A stretch of DNA of 64,000 nt. Source: Erodium maritimum. Lineage: Eukaryota > Streptophyta > Magnoliopsida > Geraniales > Geraniaceae. Position 1 is the stretch's first letter. Every line of letters begins with the position of its first letter. The notes beneath the pieces are model-generated. The model worked only from the letters and a program-made list of their open reading frames with translations, ran no database searches and was not told where the DNA came from. This document shows positions 60,770 to 64,000 of this stretch, one piece after another. Both the position numbers and the translations under genes were made by a program. The DNA lies in the NCBI GenBank assembly GCA_963921825.1, contig OY997593.1, positions 45,213,111 to 45,277,110 on the forward strand, written 5' to 3'.

Positions 60770-62175
60770 GATTTGAACGGTTTATGGTACTTTACGCGCA
60801 CCTCATCCTCGCGCTTCCACGTTGACTCTTCTCGATTTCTTCAATCGTCTCTCGAACAACTCAGGACCAACAAGGGTCAACTCTGAATTCTCACCTGTGC
60901 CCCGTATGGGCGATTGACCCGACCTACCATACAATGCTTCGTTCGGTGCCATCTTGTTACTGGCCTGGAAGCTTTATGGTAGTCGCACTCTTCTAACTGT
61001 TTTCGGACTCCAACGTGAGGTGCTCTCACTTCTATGGCGTAATCTTAGTGGTTGTACTAGTCCTTGCGGGACGCGGGCGTTCGTCCTTCCCTTTTTGACA
61101 AAGATAAGCCTCGATACAAACTCGGCTCTCGCTCTCCGCATCCTACTCCACCGGGAATGTCGCCTGATGTCGATGTACCTCTCGGCGCTACCCGTCTGCA
61201 CCGTAAGGCACGAATGATGTGACTTCCGCAATACGTCGTCTCTACTGCCACGCGGCACGAACACTCTCCTCGATCCGTTACATGCTCACGATCTTTGGCG
61301 TCGCCGCTGCTGACCATTTTCTTCTAAGACTCTATCACGTCGGCATTGAGTACCGGTTCTTCATCGTGATCCGGTCCAGCTTCCGGTGGTTTACATGCCT
61401 CCTCAGCGGTCCACTCCTCTCTTTCATGAAGCGTGCTGCGTTCTTCACGGCGACGCGCTCGGACAGGTACCCCTTCCCTCTGGCTCTTCGAACTGACGTT
61501 TCAGTTCGGTCAACTCTGTTGGCACGAATCTGCACGTTCCATGGATGTCGTCGTCGTCTCTGGCCTCAGGTCGATTCCGATTCCGACCTCGTGAACTGGC
61601 GGCAATCCGATCAGCTCCTCTGGGAAGAACTTTAGGGAAACGCACACTACTCTAATCTCACACGTACGGCACACACTCGTCCCTCTCTTCCCCTGTAACC
61701 GGGGTATCAAGACATTAAGGTCGTCTCAAAGGCTCTACTCTAAGGTCTAAATTCTCAGCAAGGGTAGAAGAAAACGGAAAAGTGCGACGTTTGTGGATTA
61801 TGGGTCCACCACGCTTCCGCTGCGTCACTCTGATCTCATCGCCACTCGGCCACCTCCTTTGACTGGTCTGATTATGTACTGGTATTGCTGCAGTCCTTCG
61901 CTGCTCGGGCACTCGTCGTTCATAACCATCGATGATAGCTTGATACCTCACAATTCAGTTCTCATAACTCTCTCGTCACGCTCGAAGAAGGGAAGGAAAA
62001 TTTTCGTACGGAAAGGTCTTTAAGAAAAAGACGGTCTGCTACTCTACTTTCATACTCAGGACGGACACTAGTCGGCACTACAACACCCCCAGCCGGCGTG
62101 CTAAGGCACGTGGTGGGCTTAACGGTTCTAATTTCCGTCCCACCACAAAGCAACCACGAAGAAATAAACAAGCGG
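60770..62175 (-). pseudogene. gypsy pol remnant: protease, RT start, integrase end
   Basis: Protease region: CLSTPAGGVVVPTSV, then VADRLFLKDLSV and YQAIIDGYERRV (62120-61910), as in gypsy aspartic proteases; the DSG box itself is not intact. RT begins FFPEELIGLPPVHEVGIGID near 61630. It continues SASP and LRRHVNHRKLDRITMKNRY near 61370, after which reading frames break down. At 60950-60920 NKMAPNEALYGRSGRS is the integrase motif before the C-terminus, and 60835-60775 reads ESTWKREDEVRVKYHKPF, the end of the chromodomain-like tail. Everything between the RT fingers and the integrase end is deleted or unreadable. Confidence 0.8.
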
Positions 62176-62457
62176 GGTACTCAATTAACAAATAGAACGA
62201 TACCCAAATTTAAATGGTAAGTGCGTACCCTGAGTGATCTCATGATCGGGATCATGTCTCTCAGCTCAGGAACCATTGATCGCGTAAACTCGGCCCTGCG
62301 GTGCCTGGGGTCCTCGTCTCGGGGGTGGTGGAAGGGTCGTCTGCCGTGGAGCCCTATGCTGATGTCTCTGCGCTGGCGTACCCGCTGCCTGCCATGGGGC
62401 TCTCGGAGACTGAGCCTGGCGTGGGTGAAACGAAGGTGCCTGGCTGGGCTGCGTCTG

Positions 62458-63674
62458 CTATGGTCGCTGCACTGGTCCTCCTCCAACCAGGTCGGGACAC
62501 ACGGTGGAGATGTGTCCAAGTTGGCCGCAATGGTAGCATATCCTCTCAACGACACGCGGCCTCTCCTCGACCCTCGTCGGACGACCCGCTAGGCGATCTG
62601 TAGAGCCACCACTCATCGGGCAATCTCGGCCCAGATGACCCAACTGCCTGCACAGGGGGAAAAACTGCACTAACGGGGCAGGTCCAACGGACGCTACTGC
62701 GCCGACCTGTCGCATCCCACTAGCCTGGGCCTGTGTCCGGAACGATCCTTAAGTACTCTGCCTCCTTGGATCGCGGCCCTCAGACGACCTCAAGAACCCG
62801 CTCGGTCTCGGCCTGCTCTCCCTAACTCTGGCTGTCTCCTGGAAACGTCGCTCCACTACTAGTGCCTGATCCACTAGGCCCAAATATACCTGGGTCCTCA
62901 GAACGGCGACCCGATCCGCAATTGCAAGGCGAAGCCCTCCCTCAAACCGTCTGCAGCGGTGACCTCGGTTGACACCATCTCCAGGGTAAATCGGGACAAG
63001 GAGGTGAATCTCGCCTGGTACTCGGATACTGTCATCCCCTCCTGATACAGTTCTAGGAACTGCTGGTGCCTGTCCTCCTGTGCGGACTGCGGGAAATACT
63101 GCTCCAGAAACCGTTGTCCAAACAACTGAAAGTCATCCTTTACTCGCGCTTGCTCGCGCTGCCACCAATAGTATGTGTCTCCCTCCAGCTGGAACGCCGC
63201 AACAGATACTCTCATGCCACCATCCCGTATCCCCGATGTGTCTAGCTTGCGGGTAATCCGTTCCAGCCATCTCTCGGCTGCTTCGGGGTCTGGCTCCCCG
63301 GAAAAGATAGGTGTGCCCAGCCTGCGGAAGTCTCGCAGCGCCTGAGCTGTGTAGCTATCGTCCTGACTCGGCCTCACAAAAGCAGCTGTAGTGGCCGCAA
63401 GCACAGTCTCGGGTGCCGGTGCTGCAGTCTCCCTCTAGGCACTGATCGCCGCGAGAACTGCGAGAACCACCTCCTCCAGAGGGATCGCCTGGGTCGACTC
63501 TGCGACCGGAGGACCTCTGGGCGGTAGCCCTAATGGTCCATCCTCATCTCTCTCGTGCTCCTTAGAGGAAGCACCCTGAGCACTCACTGCCCCTGCCTGC
63601 TCAACGGCAGGTGGCTGCCCCTGGCCCCTAGCCGGGCGACCTCAAGTGCCTCTCGGGATGTAGGTACGAGCCAT
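62458..63674 (-). pseudogene. gypsy gag remnant with two zinc knuckles
   Basis: Start ATG at 63674 (MARTYIPRGT, then a stop). The main retrotrans_gag core is 63404-62898: FSGEPDPEAAERWLERITRK, then AFQLEGDTYYWWQRE, FLEQYFPQSAQEDRHQQFLE and MTVSEYQARFTSLSRF. Near 62670-62520 are FPLCRQLGHLGRDCP (first Cys lost) and CYHCGQLGHISTVCP, an intact C-x2-C-x4-H-x4-C knuckle that binds RNA in active elements. Stops separate the parts. Confidence 0.9.
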
Positions 63675-64000
63675 GTCGATTCCGCTGCACGGATAAACGC
63701 ACATGCTCAGTCCTAAAGTTCGCATAAAAAACGACTCGCTTAAATCGCTAGTGTTCACGCAAGCTCACAAGGGTCATACTCGGACCACGATATACTTAGC
63801 TTTAGTATAGTTATACTTACTTTCATACAATCAGAGAAGTCTGCACACTTGTGCGTCTCACAAAATCGATCACACAATTCAACCATCTCCCACAGGAGTT
63901 ACAGCTTCAAACAAGTCGCACAATTTACCGTTCACATCACACAACAGTTCCACAGAGTCTCCGCACTAACTCATTTCCACAAGTTCTCAACACCCTTCTC
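63675..64000 (-). other. Leader / possible LTR edge of the - strand gypsy element
   Basis: Upstream of gag on the - strand. No primer-binding site could be recognised, so the 5' LTR probably lies beyond the window. Confidence 0.45.

Larger units (their letters stand above)
57880..64000 (-). mobile_element. Ty3/gypsy element on - strand, internally deleted, 5' LTR outside window
   Basis: Read from 64000 downward: leader, gag (63674 to 62458), protease (62175 to 61720), RT start (61640 to 60980), a jump to the integrase end and chromodomain-like C-terminus (60960 to 60770), a tandem-repeat spacer, the FRGRNSFNGG end and G-rich tract at 59900-59940, and the LTR to 57880. RT catalytic box, RNase H and most of integrase are missing, so it is a deletion derivative. 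It abuts the copia remnant at 57879. Confidence 0.85.

Overview
The window is nuclear DNA of a flowering plant, probably a eudicot. The two host genes have many short GT-AG introns, their proteins are of plant type, and the rest is nested plant transposable elements. Two real genes are visible. The 3' part of a Niemann-Pick C1-like sterol transporter gene lies at 1-6442 on the + strand (20 exons seen, 5' part outside the window). A complete eight-exon catalase gene lies at 16954-20181 on the - strand and encodes 492 residues. No prokaryotic features, tRNA, rRNA or CRISPR array were seen.

Layout. 1-6.4 kb: NPC1 3' half. 7.0-14.1 kb: a Ty3/gypsy element with both LTRs, a tRNA-iMet primer site, a 5-bp target duplication (AAGGT) and a stop-ridden gag-pol. 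A 1.4-kb TRIM-like copia-type element with its own LTRs sits inside its 3' LTR, and local tandem duplications affect both outer junctions. 14.1-16.6 kb: duplicated flank, a diverged tandem repeat and a 497-bp hairpin element. 16.9-20.4 kb: catalase and its promoter. 20.7-41.4 kb: poly(A)-tailed LINE-type retroposons on both strands (one with endonuclease, reverse transcriptase and RNase H remnants), two copies of a foldback repeat rich in GATAAAA, and further long-TIR elements with GGG/CCC ends. 41.6-45.9 kb: a LINE ORF1 remnant split by a 2.5-kb solo LTR with target duplication GGCCC. 46.9-47.4 kb: a foldback MITE sitting exactly inside a (TA)n microsatellite. 47.9-53.9 kb: more retroposons. 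53.9-57.85 kb: a decayed Ty1/copia pol followed by an env-like 'putative plant transposon protein' ORF (Sirevirus arrangement). 57.9-64.0 kb: a second Ty3/gypsy element on the - strand, with gag, protease, partial RT, integrase end and one 2.0-kb LTR; its other LTR is beyond the window.

The two host genes share no evident pathway: NPC1 moves sterols and sphingolipids at the tonoplast or endosome, and catalase removes peroxisomal H2O2. No novel coding system is supported. The most informative structure is in the transposons: three hairpin elements with 9-bp target duplications (Mutator-like), one of them nested in a foldback repeat whose second copy supplies a near-empty site; the (TA)n-specific MITE; and duplication scars at the gypsy junctions. 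Unlabelled gaps are AT-rich DNA in which I could support no gene.
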